Of a stretch of 64,000 bases of DNA, positions 35,602 through 44,761 are shown one piece after another (position 1 is the stretch's first letter; each line of letters starts with the position of its first letter). This DNA comes from Thermoplasmata archaeon (GTDB lineage Archaea > Thermoplasmatota > Thermoplasmata > Thermoplasmatales > Thermoplasmataceae), in NCBI GenBank assembly GCA_021810045.1, contig JAJZJR010000001.1:62001-126000 (forward strand). Direction: 5' to 3'. The translations under genes were made by a program, and so were the position numbers. A model generated the notes under the pieces. It saw nothing but the letters and a program-made list of their open reading frames with translations. It was not told where the DNA came from and did not search any database.

Positions 35602-36636
35602 TTGTCCGGTAAATCCTTGACTGTGAGGGAACAGATACTGAATCTTGTCAGGAGCAATGCAAGAACGGGAATATATCAGAGAGATATACAGAAAACACTT
35701 GGCATATCAAAATCCTACTGCTCTGAACAGTTGACCTATCTCTCAAGGGTTTCACAGAAAATTGCAAAACGAAAGGAAGGGGGATTAACGAAAATTTATG
35801 AAATAGAATATTTCCCTGGAATTTTGAAAGGCGTTTTGAGAATAGGTATGCTGAAGTCTTCAGAATATATTCCCTCGATTGCCACTTTTCATACAATATT
35901 CGGCTCTGAGAGGTATCGCATTTTTGTGAGGTTTTATAATAGTACCCGCCAGTTGATCCAGGATTTTAACATGGGAACCCTGGAAATTATGCTTGCCCCA
36001 ACCAAATCAATAATAATGTCAGGAATTATGGGAGAAAATCTCAAAGTCATTTCTGGTCTTGCTTCGGGTGGATCAGGAATAATTTCACATGACGAGGGGA
36101 GAGAGGCCATCCTAAGTACAGAATTGTCTTCAATGATTTCTCTCGCTTCAGATTCCACTCACAATTACTTGCCAGAAGATATCGAGAGTTATGATGAACC
36201 AACCTCGGCAGTTTCAGCTTATATTTCTGGAGAATGCAATAAGATTGCAATATGGGAACCTTACTTTTCTGACATTATCAAGATGCCGGGTAATTCTATC
36301 CTGTTAAAATATAATGACATCATGGGAGACTTTCCATGTTGTTGTGCTGCAGTAAATATAAATTTTTATGAAATAGCCGGAAATGAGATAAGGCAGTGGA
36401 ATTCAGATTATAGGCGATTGACAACAGTTTATGACATTGACATCAGAGAATTGAACAATGCCATAATATTAATATCAGATGCCACTGGAATTGAGAAATC
36501 TGTTGTTGAAAAGAGTCTGGAAAACTACAGCTTCAATAGCAACACCATAAGCATGATGCTGTTGAAAAAAATGGGTGTAGGTCTGTCAGAAAGGCAAAAA
36601 AAGAATATTTTCCTCCCTGATGTTTTAGTAGATTAA
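35602..36636 (+). CDS. HTH regulator fused to a substrate-binding-protein-like domain
   Basis: 344 residues. Residues 5-65 are a winged helix (LTVREQILNLVRSNARTGIY, QKTLGISKSYCSEQLTYLS). From residue 78, VLRIGMLKSSEYIPSIATFH ... FNMGTLEIMLAPTKS and AIWEPYFSDI resemble type 2 periplasmic binding proteins of the NitT/TauT/Thi5 class. No signal peptide, so it should sense a small ligand in the cytoplasm. The TTG start at 35602 lies 25-30 bases after a TATA-like CATAATATTAATT (35564-35576). The 3' end overlaps pheT by 12 bases (convergent). A CCC run near residue 252 is unusual. Confidence 0.65.
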   Translation: MSGKSLTVREQILNLVRSNARTGIYQRDIQKTLGISKSYCSEQLTYLSRVSQKIAKRKEGGLTKIYEIEYFPGILKGVLRIGMLKSSEYIPSIATFHTIFGSERYRIFVRFYNSTRQLIQDFNMGTLEIMLAPTKSIIMSGIMGENLKVISGLASGGSGIISHDEGREAILSTELSSMISLASDSTHNYLPEDIESYDEPTSAVSAYISGECNKIAIWEPYFSDIIKMPGNSILLKYNDIMGDFPCCCAAVNINFYEIAGNEIRQWNSDYRRLTTVYDIDIRELNNAIILISDATGIEKSVVEKSLENYSFNSNTISMMLLKKMGVGLSERQKKNIFLPDVLVD

Positions 36637-38238
36637 GCTTGAGACTGAAGAAAGGTTTACCTCTATTATTGCCACTGGATTCTTCAACTCGTACTGTTCA
36701 AGTGTTTCAGGATGAACTTCTCCGAGATATCCGATAGCTTTTCCATTGACAACGATTTCCCCTGTTCTTCCGGAAATAAAATTTTCATGATCTGAAGTTC
36801 TTACTTCATAGGAGTCCAGAGAAAGCCTTGTCATTAAAGCGTCAAGAACCTGTTTCATATCTGAAAACGATGACTTTGAGTTTATCCTTGCAACGCAGAG
36901 GTTTGTAAACTGTTCGGTATCTGACAATATCTCTCCGATCTCAAACACCATCTGTGGAAGATTTCGTCTTTTATTCAATCTAAGCAAATCGAGGACTCCG
37001 AGGTACAGCCGGTCTCTTACCATGCTGAAATCGAGGCTTTTTGGGTTCCTTATGTGGACTCCGCCTGAATAATTGGCATTTTTATAATGATCATGGGTGG
37101 ATACAACATAAGTCATGATCTCCTGATAACCTAAGCCCACCATGATAGTTCTTACATTGGAGACCATCTGATTGCCTTCTGCCTCGTGACCAATCACATC
37201 AAGATTTGGTCTGTGTAAATCCAGATTGCTGTAACCATGGGCTTTTGCAATATCTTCAATTATATCAACCGGGCCCATAACGTCACTCCTGTTGCCAGGG
37301 ACCATTGCTTTTAAATGGGAACTGTCGGCTTTGCAATCGTAACCCATTCGTTGGAGGAGCGTTATGCAGTCTTCTGCAGAAATTCGCTGACCAAGTATCT
37401 CTTCTACTTCGTCCAAAGATACAGCAACCGTTCTTCCATCAGTCTTGAGGAATTTCTGGATATCGTCAAGATTTGATCCTTCTATTTCATAACCTATGCC
37501 ATGGAAATAATATGCAAGAAGGAAAAATGCATCCTTCACAGCCTTCAGATCTGTTCCTGTTATATCTATAAAGAATGCACTTGTTGTTTCTGTTACAGCA
37601 GTAGAATTGCCATTGACCACGGGGGGCATAGAGAGAACTCTGTGATCGGCATCCTCAATAATTGGGACAAGGGAGCTGGAAGGTATAAGGTGACCGTATT
37701 CCACACCTTTCTGGTGATTCTTCAAGATCTCTTTTGCAGTTCCGGTTATGGTGCCATCGTAAGTTGTAAATTTAACTTCTTCTGATTTCCTGGCGGAATA
37801 ATTAACTGGAAATCTCAGATTCTTCTGGTCATGTATACCAATTGAAACCTTTGTACGGTCCTTGCCTATTGATAAGTGGATTTTTTCCTGATAATCAATA
37901 AGTTCCCTGAAGTGATCTCCTATGCTTCTGCCAATGCAATGGAATCCTATTACATATTTTCTCAGAGACCTTACATTTTCATCGACAAGGAAGTCACTGC
38001 CTTTTTTTCTGATGGAAATAGGTTTCCATCTAAGGTTGTTATAGTACATTTCCATTGATATCTTCAAGAGGTTGAATGAAAAGAGATCAGGTCTGTCAGG
38101 ATTGAATTCCACCCTGAATTCAAAATCATCTTTTTCAGTGCTGTAACCTATTACCTCAGAAAATCTTTCAATTTCAGGTATGAAATTCTCTCCGTATAAT
38201 TTCCTTAATTCAGGGATGGCCTCCTTGATTACGACCAT
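36625..38238 (-). CDS. pheT: Phenylalanyl-tRNA synthetase beta subunit
   Basis: 537 residues, the archaeal length (no N-terminal tRNA-binding domain of bacterial PheT). The B3/4 editing domain lies at about 80-250 (VSIGIHDQKNLRFP, TETTSAFFIDITGTD). The B5 domain is at about 270-340 (VSLDEVEEILGQRISAEDCITLLQRMGYDC, VMGPVDIIEDIAKAHGY) and the core domain follows. It pairs with PheS, which is not in the window, to charge tRNA-Phe. The 3' end overlaps the convergent regulator gene by 12 bases. Confidence 0.95.
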   Translation of the reverse strand: MVVIKEAIPELRKLYGENFIPEIERFSEVIGYSTEKDDFEFRVEFNPDRPDLFSFNLLKISMEMYYNNLRWKPISIRKKGSDFLVDENVRSLRKYVIGFHCIGRSIGDHFRELIDYQEKIHLSIGKDRTKVSIGIHDQKNLRFPVNYSARKSEEVKFTTYDGTITGTAKEILKNHQKGVEYGHLIPSSSLVPIIEDADHRVLSMPPVVNGNSTAVTETTSAFFIDITGTDLKAVKDAFFLLAYYFHGIGYEIEGSNLDDIQKFLKTDGRTVAVSLDEVEEILGQRISAEDCITLLQRMGYDCKADSSHLKAMVPGNRSDVMGPVDIIEDIAKAHGYSNLDLHRPNLDVIGHEAEGNQMVSNVRTIMVGLGYQEIMTYVVSTHDHYKNANYSGGVHIRNPKSLDFSMVRDRLYLGVLDLLRLNKRRNLPQMVFEIGEILSDTEQFTNLCVARINSKSSFSDMKQVLDALMTRLSLDSYEVRTSDHENFISGRTGEIVVNGKAIGYLGEVHPETLEQYELKNPVAIIEVNLSSVSSLIY

Positions 38239-38313
38239 TATTCAGGGTATGAATGAGAGTTTAAAAATGTGGGTCATGTGTGAAGCTGTCAACCGGATAA
38301 TGCCAGCAAAAAA

Positions 38314-38643
38314 TTATTTTATATTCTCTTCCTTGGAGATTTCCTTTATCTCCTTGTTAATTTTGTTCAGGGTATAGTCTCTTAAAATAACCCTTATAAG
38401 ATCGTCCAGGGAAATTGCGGAACCCTGATCTATTTCTGTTTCCAGCTCAGCAATCATTTTCTTGGGGAGAACAAGATCAATCTTTGAGGTGGGACCTTTC
38501 CTGTAATTGCGTTCAATGAATTCATCTATGGCCCTCCGTACGATGTCTGATACCGTTTCATACTGGAAGTTTTCAACTAATTCCTCCAGTTGACCCATTG
38601 TTTCCTTTGTCAGCCTAACTGTTATTCTAAATGGTACAGACAT
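38314..38643 (-). CDS. Tandem ribbon-helix-helix DNA-binding protein
   Basis: 109 residues from the ATG at 38643; a GTG 15 bases upstream is possible, but GAGGTC sits about seven bases before the ATG. Two RHH units in series: FRITVRLTKETMGQLEELV ... SDIVRRAIDEFIERN and SKIDLVLPKKMIAELE ... LDDLIRVILRDYT. A single chain could thus form a complete four-strand DNA-binding unit or dimerise to bind longer sites. Archaeal RHH proteins include small cell-division and metabolic regulators; the target is unknown. It stands 75 bases downstream of pheT's start on the same strand. Confidence 0.78.
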   Translation of the reverse strand: MSVPFRITVRLTKETMGQLEELVENFQYETVSDIVRRAIDEFIERNYRKGPTSKIDLVLPKKMIAELETEIDQGSAISLDDLIRVILRDYTLNKINKEIKEISKEENIK

Positions 38644-38870
38644 ATTTTGACCTCTCACGATGATGACAGATATCCAGAGTTGGATTTATGACATCATACA
38701 TTCGTCTGACAAATTGATGATTTAATATAAACTTTGTCAATACAAAATAAACACAAATTATTTCGTTATCTTTTTAACCGAGGAATATGCAATCAATTAG
38801 GGAAATTTCTGAAAACTTAAATCGAACCTTTTGTGGTGAATATTAAGATATATGATCTCTTAACTGTGTT
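38644..38870. promoter_or_regulatory. Divergent promoter region between the RHH regulator and the carbonic anhydrase-like gene
   Basis: A/T-rich. Near the RHH start, two octamers GATGATGACA and TGACATCATA (38659-38698) form an imperfect inverted repeat, a candidate site for autoregulation. A TATA-like ATATTAAGATATATG around 38841-38855 precedes the ATG at 38871. No RNA gene is seen. Confidence 0.4.
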
Positions 38871-39407
38871 ATGACCATAACTGTTGGAAAAAACTGCCAT
38901 ATTTCAGACACTGCAGTCCTCATTGGAGAAGTTACATTGGGAGATAATGTCGCAATTTTTGATCATGCAGTCCTGAGAGGAGATTTAAACAGAATAGTGG
39001 TGGGGAATAATTCCAATATACAGGATAATGTAACATTTCATACAGAACTCAACCATGAAACTATAATCGGCGAAGGAGTGTCTGTAGGCCATAATGCAGT
39101 AGTCCATGGTTGCGAGCTTGGTGACCATATAATAGTTGGAATGGGGGCCATAGTTCTGAACGGAGCCCACATTCCTTCAGGTTGTATAATTGCTGCAGGA
39201 GCAGTTGTAACAGAAGGATTTACATGCGGCGAGAATTCCCTCATTGCAGGTATACCTGGAAAAGTCAAGAGAGAGTCTGACATAAAGTTGAAGGAATATG
39301 CAGTGCGGAATGCTGAGTCTTATGGAGTTCTCAGACAGAGACATTTATCAGGAGATTTTCCACGAGAAACGGGTAAATCACTGAAAGACCGGAAGCCACC
39401 TACATAA
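38871..39407 (+). CDS. Gamma-carbonic anhydrase-like hexapeptide protein
   Basis: 178 residues of left-handed beta-helix hexapeptide repeats (AVLIGEV, VAIFDH, NSNIQD, SVGHNAVVHGC, IIVGMGAIVL) with a C-terminal helix. Zinc-ligand histidines are present: FHT and GHNAVVHG match the H...HxxxxH set of the Cam/CaiE group. Active enzymes hydrate CO2, but many family members are inactive or bind other cofactors. It has its own promoter, upstream of the archaellum operon. Confidence 0.82.
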   Translation: MTITVGKNCHISDTAVLIGEVTLGDNVAIFDHAVLRGDLNRIVVGNNSNIQDNVTFHTELNHETIIGEGVSVGHNAVVHGCELGDHIIVGMGAIVLNGAHIPSGCIIAAGAVVTEGFTCGENSLIAGIPGKVKRESDIKLKEYAVRNAESYGVLRQRHLSGDFPRETGKSLKDRKPPT

Positions 39408-39511
39408 GTCTATGCATATATTCTTACAGCATTTTTTACACACAAACAGATAGTCGCCTCTACAAAAAACGGATATTAGAAACACTTGGGTTCCACAGGT
39501 TGAGGTGTCTA
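39408..39511 (+). promoter_or_regulatory. Archaellum operon leader with ribosome-binding site
   Basis: A TATA-like TATGCATATATTCTTA at 39411-39426 starts a leader of about 60 bases, unlike the leaderless genes around it. GAGGTG at 39502-39507 lies four bases before the archaellin ATG at 39512. This decides the start over a TTG at 39500 and suits a heavily translated protein. Confidence 0.55.
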
Positions 39512-40315
39512 ATGAATAGAACACTAAGAATAGGAGTTAAGAAACTCCAGAGAGCCTTCAGCCTTAAGGCCAATAGGGCTGATACCGGGATTGGAACCCT
39601 GATTATTTTTATAGCCATGGTTCTGGTCGCAGCAGTAGCAGCTACCGTGCTGATACACACAGCCGGAAGCCTGCAGCAGAGAGCACAAAGCACAGGAACC
39701 CAGACTTCCCAGCAGGTTTCGTCTGGCATAAATGTACAGTCTGTGTGGGGATTGGACAACAATTCATCACCTGAGGCTGGAACAGTTTCCTGGGTCTCCA
39801 TATATGTATCATTGGGAACGGGCAGTTCGCCAATTAACCTGGCTAATGTTACACTCTCACTGACATATGGTGGAAGAACAGCACAGCTTACATACGTTGG
39901 AGACTCTGTTCACTACAATGGAACAACAACATCAACGAACAACCCTGCATTCTCCGGTTACCACAGTGCAACTTCTGGAACATCAAACGTATTTGAAAGC
40001 AGCTACTTCAGCGCACTAAATGCAAATGGCACAACAGGATTCAGCAAAACTGCCCAGACTAACGCAACAGCTAACGCATCCAAACACTTTGCAATACTTG
40101 CTATCAGCGACTCGTCCAACTCAATGACTGGCAAATATCCGGTTCTTACAGGGGGAGATGAGGCAGCAATATTGGTCAATGTATCTGCAGTCTTTGGTGG
40201 ATTAAACCAGGATCAGTCTGTAACAGGATCAGTGACCCCACAGGTAGGATCAGCAGGAGTAATACAGTTTACCACACCAGTGGCCTACACACAGCAGGTT
40301 ATGGAGCTTCAGTAA
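39512..40315 (+). CDS. arlB: Archaellin (archaellum filament protein)
   Basis: 267 residues. A class III signal peptide of about 23 residues ends LKANRA. The mature protein begins DTGIGTLIIFIAMVLVAAVAATVL, the conserved archaellin helix, so the prepilin-type peptidase ArlK/PibD should cut near residues 22-24. The rest is a polar outer domain with numerous N-X-S/T sequons, expected targets of AglB. It is the only archaellin gene here and opens the motility operon. Confidence 0.93.
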   Translation: MNRTLRIGVKKLQRAFSLKANRADTGIGTLIIFIAMVLVAAVAATVLIHTAGSLQQRAQSTGTQTSQQVSSGINVQSVWGLDNNSSPEAGTVSWVSIYVSLGTGSSPINLANVTLSLTYGGRTAQLTYVGDSVHYNGTTTSTNNPAFSGYHSATSGTSNVFESSYFSALNANGTTGFSKTAQTNATANASKHFAILAISDSSNSMTGKYPVLTGGDEAAILVNVSAVFGGLNQDQSVTGSVTPQVGSAGVIQFTTPVAYTQQVMELQ

Positions 40316-40350
40316 TAGCTCCATACCTCCTAATTTAAGCAGTGATCACA

Positions 40351-40839
40351 ATGGGTCTCTTTGATAATTTAAAGGGCTTAGGAAAAAAGAAGAAAGAGAC
40401 CACAGTCAACGTACCCCAGAATCCACTAATACCACCACCTACAGAGACACAGCAAAGTACACAGTCATTTGACAGTAAGTTCATTGATGGTGTTAATCAG
40501 AGAATCAGTGCGGTGGAAAATGAAGTCAGTAAACTGAATGTATCAATGGAAACCGCAAAGAGGAACATATCCGAAATCAAAGAGGAGTTGGAAAAAATGA
40601 AGGAGAATGTTAAAATGGTAGTATCATTATATGAAATGGTATCCAAGAAATTCAATCCCTTCATGGATGTCACTCCTGAGGAAATCAAGGAAGTCACGGA
40701 AGTGCTCAGGGAAAACATACAGGACCTGGAGAGAATGGTGCATTATGCTATCAATGATCTCAAGGAACTATATGGGGCCCCGGACCTTGACGACATGATT
40801 ACGGATATAGAACACCAGGAGGATACAAATGATCAATGA
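40351..40839 (+). CDS. arlC: Archaellum protein ArlC
   Basis: 162 residues from the ATG at 40351 (AGTGATC upstream; a GTG nine bases earlier is less likely). A polar Pro-rich N-terminus is followed by a coiled coil and the ArlC domain ending VVSLYEMVSKKFNPFMD. ArlC, with ArlD/E, links the motor to the cytoplasmic chemotaxis adaptor in euryarchaea. Overlaps the next gene by 11 bases. Confidence 0.85.
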   Translation: MGLFDNLKGLGKKKKETTVNVPQNPLIPPPTETQQSTQSFDSKFIDGVNQRISAVENEVSKLNVSMETAKRNISEIKEELEKMKENVKMVVSLYEMVSKKFNPFMDVTPEEIKEVTEVLRENIQDLERMVHYAINDLKELYGAPDLDDMITDIEHQEDTNDQ

Positions 40840-41521
40840 AGCATTGAAGAGTTTTCTGCAGACCAAAATGGACACTGCAGACAAAACCATTCCAAAATTC
40901 GTACTGGAAGAGCTTCGGCAAAAAATACTGAACTCACCAACGAAATTCTCAAAATCGGACATTGAAGCCCTCTTTAACAACCTAGAACAACGATACAGTG
41001 AAAGCAAGGAGAACTCGCTACTTGGAAAGGTTGATAACCTTTTCAAGGAAATTTCCAACGTCGAGAAGATGTTGTCTGGTGAAGGAACCAAGAAAAAGGC
41101 AACTGAACCAGAAGTGGAAACCAACCAGATACAGGCAAGGTATCCATGGAAAGCTCACAGAAAAGCCAAGCTGGAAACGCTTGGTGATGATGTGATCTCA
41201 CTCATGGTTGCATTACGATGGCTGGAATTCCTGCTGGATAACTATGGACCAGAGAATACCATGGATGTGCTGGACTATTACGAGAGTATAGGATGGATCT
41301 CACAGTCAGTAAAGGAACAGATGATAAAGTTCACGAAAATGACTGGCCTGATCAGCCCTGTGCAGGAGTACAAAGTCAAGCCATCAATCCAGGACCACAT
41401 AGTTACCATGCTCTTCATCGAGAAACTCAACGGTGGCGAGATCACCAGAGATCTCATAGAAGCACTGGAAAGAGACTTTAGAATGTTGAAGAAGGGAGTG
41501 GACGAATTATATGGGATTTAG
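40829..41521 (+). CDS. arlD: Archaellum protein ArlD/ArlE
   Basis: 230 residues. The N-terminal half is helical and charged. The C-terminal ArlD/E domain carries LMVALRWLEFLLDNYGPENTMDVLDYYESIGWIS, the family signature. It is one of the euryarchaeal switch-complex proteins. D or E cannot be told apart with certainty. Its end overlaps arlF by 11 bases. Confidence 0.88.
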   Translation: MINEALKSFLQTKMDTADKTIPKFVLEELRQKILNSPTKFSKSDIEALFNNLEQRYSESKENSLLGKVDNLFKEISNVEKMLSGEGTKKKATEPEVETNQIQARYPWKAHRKAKLETLGDDVISLMVALRWLEFLLDNYGPENTMDVLDYYESIGWISQSVKEQMIKFTKMTGLISPVQEYKVKPSIQDHIVTMLFIEKLNGGEITRDLIEALERDFRMLKKGVDELYGI

Positions 41522-41933
41522 TTACGTTGTAGCTGTGGCAGTATTGCTAAGCTCTTCCCTTATTTTTTTCGGGATAGTATACTCCGACTTTGTGCACACG
41601 GAGACACAAATTAATGATGCACAGCATAATTCAAACTCACAGAATTACGATTACATGAATTCCAAGGTCATAGTGGATAATTACAGCTATGCAGCCTCGG
41701 GTTCAAACTTCACAGTAACTATGAATGTTACAAACACAGGGAGTGTGACCCTGAACCTGAATCACACAAATTTACTGGTTAACGGAACTATGGTTAACTT
41801 CACATATGAAAATCAATACTTGTTTCCTCTTGGGAACGATACAATACAGTTCACCACGGGAGCAGGTTCGCATAATGTTGAAATGGTATTCAGCACAGGA
41901 TATGAAAAGTTTGAGAAAGTGGTGATAAGCTAA
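41511..41933 (+). CDS. arlF: Archaellum stator protein ArlF
   Basis: 140 residues: MGFSYVVAVAVLLSSSLIFFGIVYSDF is the single N-terminal helix typical of ArlF, followed by an exported beta-sandwich with several N-X-S/T sites. ArlF binds the S-layer or outer surface to anchor the motor. It overlaps arlG by one base. Confidence 0.85.
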   Translation: MGFSYVVAVAVLLSSSLIFFGIVYSDFVHTETQINDAQHNSNSQNYDYMNSKVIVDNYSYAASGSNFTVTMNVTNTGSVTLNLNHTNLLVNGTMVNFTYENQYLFPLGNDTIQFTTGAGSHNVEMVFSTGYEKFEKVVIS

Positions 41934-42379
41934 TGGCATCAATGGCAACGTCGGAGATGATATTCTTCATTGCAACCCTGGTCCTTAGCGTAAGTGTGGT
42001 TGGGGTGCTGGGAGGACAGACAGCACACCTTTCCCTGGGAATGCAAAACTCAGGGCAGGGAACCTCAACACAGATACAGACAGATTTCCAGATCATCAAT
42101 GATCCGAGCAGTATCCCTTACCAGAACGGATATGTGTTCTACATCAAGAACACTGGTGAAACAGGCATATTTTTCACAAATACAACGGTTAACGTTCTCA
42201 TCAATGGAACGCTGTTATCAGGCAGTGAGGTGTCTATGATATCCCCGGGAAATACAAGTGAAATCATGCCAAGCCAGGTTGGAGAGATTGTAGTGCATGT
42301 GCCCATATCGAGCGGGTACAATGAGATAACTGTGTCAGTGTCAGCTGGAATAAGCAAGAGTATGGAGTTTCAGATCTGA
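41933..42379 (+). CDS. arlG: Archaellum stator protein ArlG
   Basis: 148 residues. ASMATSEMIFFIATLVLSVSVVGVL is the conserved ArlG N-terminal helix; a beta-sandwich domain follows. ArlG and ArlF form the stator complex outside the membrane. Confidence 0.88.
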   Translation: MASMATSEMIFFIATLVLSVSVVGVLGGQTAHLSLGMQNSGQGTSTQIQTDFQIINDPSSIPYQNGYVFYIKNTGETGIFFTNTTVNVLINGTLLSGSEVSMISPGNTSEIMPSQVGEIVVHVPISSGYNEITVSVSAGISKSMEFQI

Positions 42380-42389
42380 GGATTAAGAA

Positions 42390-43061
42390 ATGTATCTGAA
42401 CTTTTCCCTGGAAGGGGACGAACTGGATAGGAGAATGGGCGGAGGGTTGTACCTCGGCCAGGTGATAACCGTAGAAGGAGGCAGCGGGGCAGGAAAAACA
42501 CTCCTGTGTTTAAGATTAGCCTACGGTTTGATGAAACATAGTTCAACCATTGCCTATGTATCTTCCCAGTTTCCCATCAGGGAATTCGTGAACGAGGCTG
42601 AATCCCTTGGATACCCTATGATGAATGAGATCCTTTCGGATCAGGTATCGTTCATAACATCGGTTTTTCTTATGAGGAAAAACCGGAAAGCCACCCTGGA
42701 AGAATTACTGAGTACAGAACAGGTTATAGACAAGCAGGTCCTGATACTGGATTCACTCAATCCGGAACTGTTCAAGGATTACGATGTTGTGGAGTATTTC
42801 ACAAAACTGAGGAAGTATTCCGAGAACAGGATTGTAATAGTGACACTGAACCCTGCTGACGTTGAAAAAAGCCAGCTGTCAACAATACATGAGCTGTCCA
42901 CCACAATTATATCCCTTAACACCAAGGAACTCGCTGGAGAAAGAAAACATATGGTGGATCTGGTAAAATTCCCCATGGCCTTGAATTCATTCCAGCAGGC
43001 TATACCGTTCAGGATAGAACCTAAAAGAGGTTTGATAGTAGAAATATCAAGCGTATCGTGA
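42390..43061 (+). CDS. arlH: Archaellum RecA-like ATPase ArlH
   Basis: 223 residues with a RecA/KaiC-like fold. Walker A is GGSGAGKTL (30-38) and Walker B is VLILDSLNPE. ArlH binds ATP and regulates the motor ATPase ArlI in the cytoplasm. It starts 10 bases after arlG. Confidence 0.93.
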   Translation: MYLNFSLEGDELDRRMGGGLYLGQVITVEGGSGAGKTLLCLRLAYGLMKHSSTIAYVSSQFPIREFVNEAESLGYPMMNEILSDQVSFITSVFLMRKNRKATLEELLSTEQVIDKQVLILDSLNPELFKDYDVVEYFTKLRKYSENRIVIVTLNPADVEKSQLSTIHELSTTIISLNTKELAGERKHMVDLVKFPMALNSFQQAIPFRIEPKRGLIVEISSVS

Positions 43062-43070
43062 GGCGTAAAT

Positions 43071-44690
43071 ATGGCAGATTACATAATATCGGATAATCTT
43101 GAAGTTGCGATTCAAAGGAACCCGCACCTGCGTGATTACATCAATGAATACAGGATCCAGACACAGAGAACTCCAGAATTTGTGCCTGTACCTGATAATT
43201 CCCTCAGGGATGTTGCTTCACTGGATATCATATATCCTGTGGGTGACCCCATATTTATTCATGTATACATGGAAAATGGAACAAGGATTTACAAACCCAT
43301 TGAACCGGATCTCACAATGGAGGAACTGGCTTTCATGGAAAAGATCCTGGGAGTCATACTTAACTATGCAGCTGATTACCCGCCTCCCGAATCTGAAGAA
43401 GTACTTGACAGGAATCTTGAAGAGATTTTCAACAAGGCAGTAACTGCTGGAACCAGCAACAAGGTGAAATTGAATTCTGTCACCATAAAGGCAGACCTGC
43501 GCGACAAGATGCTATACAATGTAAAGAAAGATGTCATAGGTCTCGGGCCAATCGAGCCGCTTATCCGTGACTCAAATATAGAAGATATCAGCGGCATAGG
43601 TGCTAATGATATTTTCATTGTTCACAAGATATTCGGATCACTTAAAACGAGGGTGAGTTTTGGAGACAATGATCGCCTTTCAGTTTACAGCAAGAGACTC
43701 AGCGAACGTGTGGGAAGACCTGTTTCCGACAAGACACCTATTGTTGATGCGACATTGCCTGACGGATCAAGGCTTTCCATTGTTTACAGCAGTGATGTAT
43801 CCACCAGGGGTCCAAGCTTCACAATAAGGAAATTTGCAGATATCCCTATAAGCATCGTTCAACTGGTAAGATTCAACACACTTTCGGCTGAGGAGGCTGC
43901 ATATCTGTGGCTTGCCCTTGAATATGGGCAAAGTGTCTTTGTATGCGGAGAAACGGCCAGTGGTAAAACGACTGTTGTAAATGCCATGGTTCCATTTATC
44001 AGACCTGAATCAAAGATTTTCAGTGCAGAAGATACGCCAGAAGTCAGGGCACCGCAGGAAGCCTGGCAACAGTTGGTCACAAGGGAAAGAGGTGCAGAGG
44101 AAAGCAGGGTTACCCTTTTCGATCTTCTTAAGACTGCTTTGAGATCAAGGCCCAATTACATCATTGTGGGAGAAATAAGAGGAGCGGAGGGTTCCATGGC
44201 ATTCCAGGCAATGCAGACAGGCCATCCTGTCATATCCACCTTCCATGCTGCTTCAGTGAAAAAGATGATTCAAAGATTTACGGGTACCCCAATCAACATT
44301 CCCGTCACTTTCATGGATAACCTGAACATAGCACTGATTCAGCAAGCTGTTTATGTTAACGGAAAGTTTCTGAGGAGAACAACAAGCATCAATGAAATAG
44401 AAGGCTATTTTGAGGAACTTGGTGGTGTATCCACAAAACAGGTTTTCCAGTGGGATGCGGCCAATGACAAGCATGTTTTCAGAGGTTTGAACAACAGTTA
44501 CATCCTTGAGAAGAGGATCGCCCAGACAGCAGGAATGCCAGATCCAAAAGCCATTTACGATGAGCTGTTCAAGAGAGCCAGAATAATTGAGTGGATGCTC
44601 AGAAACAATATCATGTCATATTACAAGGTCTTTGAACTCATCAAGACCTTCTATACAAAGGGAGAAGCGGCAATACCGGTGTTCGGGTGA
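43071..44690 (+). CDS. arlI: Archaellum motor ATPase ArlI
   Basis: 539 residues of the type II/IV secretion ATPase superfamily. Walker A is GETASGKTT (293-301), the Walker B region is IIVGEIRGAEG, and His boxes are in GHPVISTFHA. ArlI hydrolyses ATP for filament assembly and rotation, with ArlJ as membrane platform. It ends in TGA at 44688-44690; its last codons include the GGGTGAT that may serve as ribosome-binding site for arlJ. Confidence 0.95.
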   Translation: MADYIISDNLEVAIQRNPHLRDYINEYRIQTQRTPEFVPVPDNSLRDVASLDIIYPVGDPIFIHVYMENGTRIYKPIEPDLTMEELAFMEKILGVILNYAADYPPPESEEVLDRNLEEIFNKAVTAGTSNKVKLNSVTIKADLRDKMLYNVKKDVIGLGPIEPLIRDSNIEDISGIGANDIFIVHKIFGSLKTRVSFGDNDRLSVYSKRLSERVGRPVSDKTPIVDATLPDGSRLSIVYSSDVSTRGPSFTIRKFADIPISIVQLVRFNTLSAEEAAYLWLALEYGQSVFVCGETASGKTTVVNAMVPFIRPESKIFSAEDTPEVRAPQEAWQQLVTRERGAEESRVTLFDLLKTALRSRPNYIIVGEIRGAEGSMAFQAMQTGHPVISTFHAASVKKMIQRFTGTPINIPVTFMDNLNIALIQQAVYVNGKFLRRTTSINEIEGYFEELGGVSTKQVFQWDAANDKHVFRGLNNSYILEKRIAQTAGMPDPKAIYDELFKRARIIEWMLRNNIMSYYKVFELIKTFYTKGEAAIPVFG

Positions 44691-44761
44691 TATAAATTCC
44701 AGAATTTAAGTTCCTGGGGACAGTTTCGAGGATAGAGTTCAAGCGCAGAGATCTCCTGATA

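Noticed and set aside
38644-38870. RNA gene in the RHH/carbonic anhydrase intergenic region
   Set aside because: No tRNA-like or strongly paired structure could be drawn; the content is A/T-rich promoter sequence.
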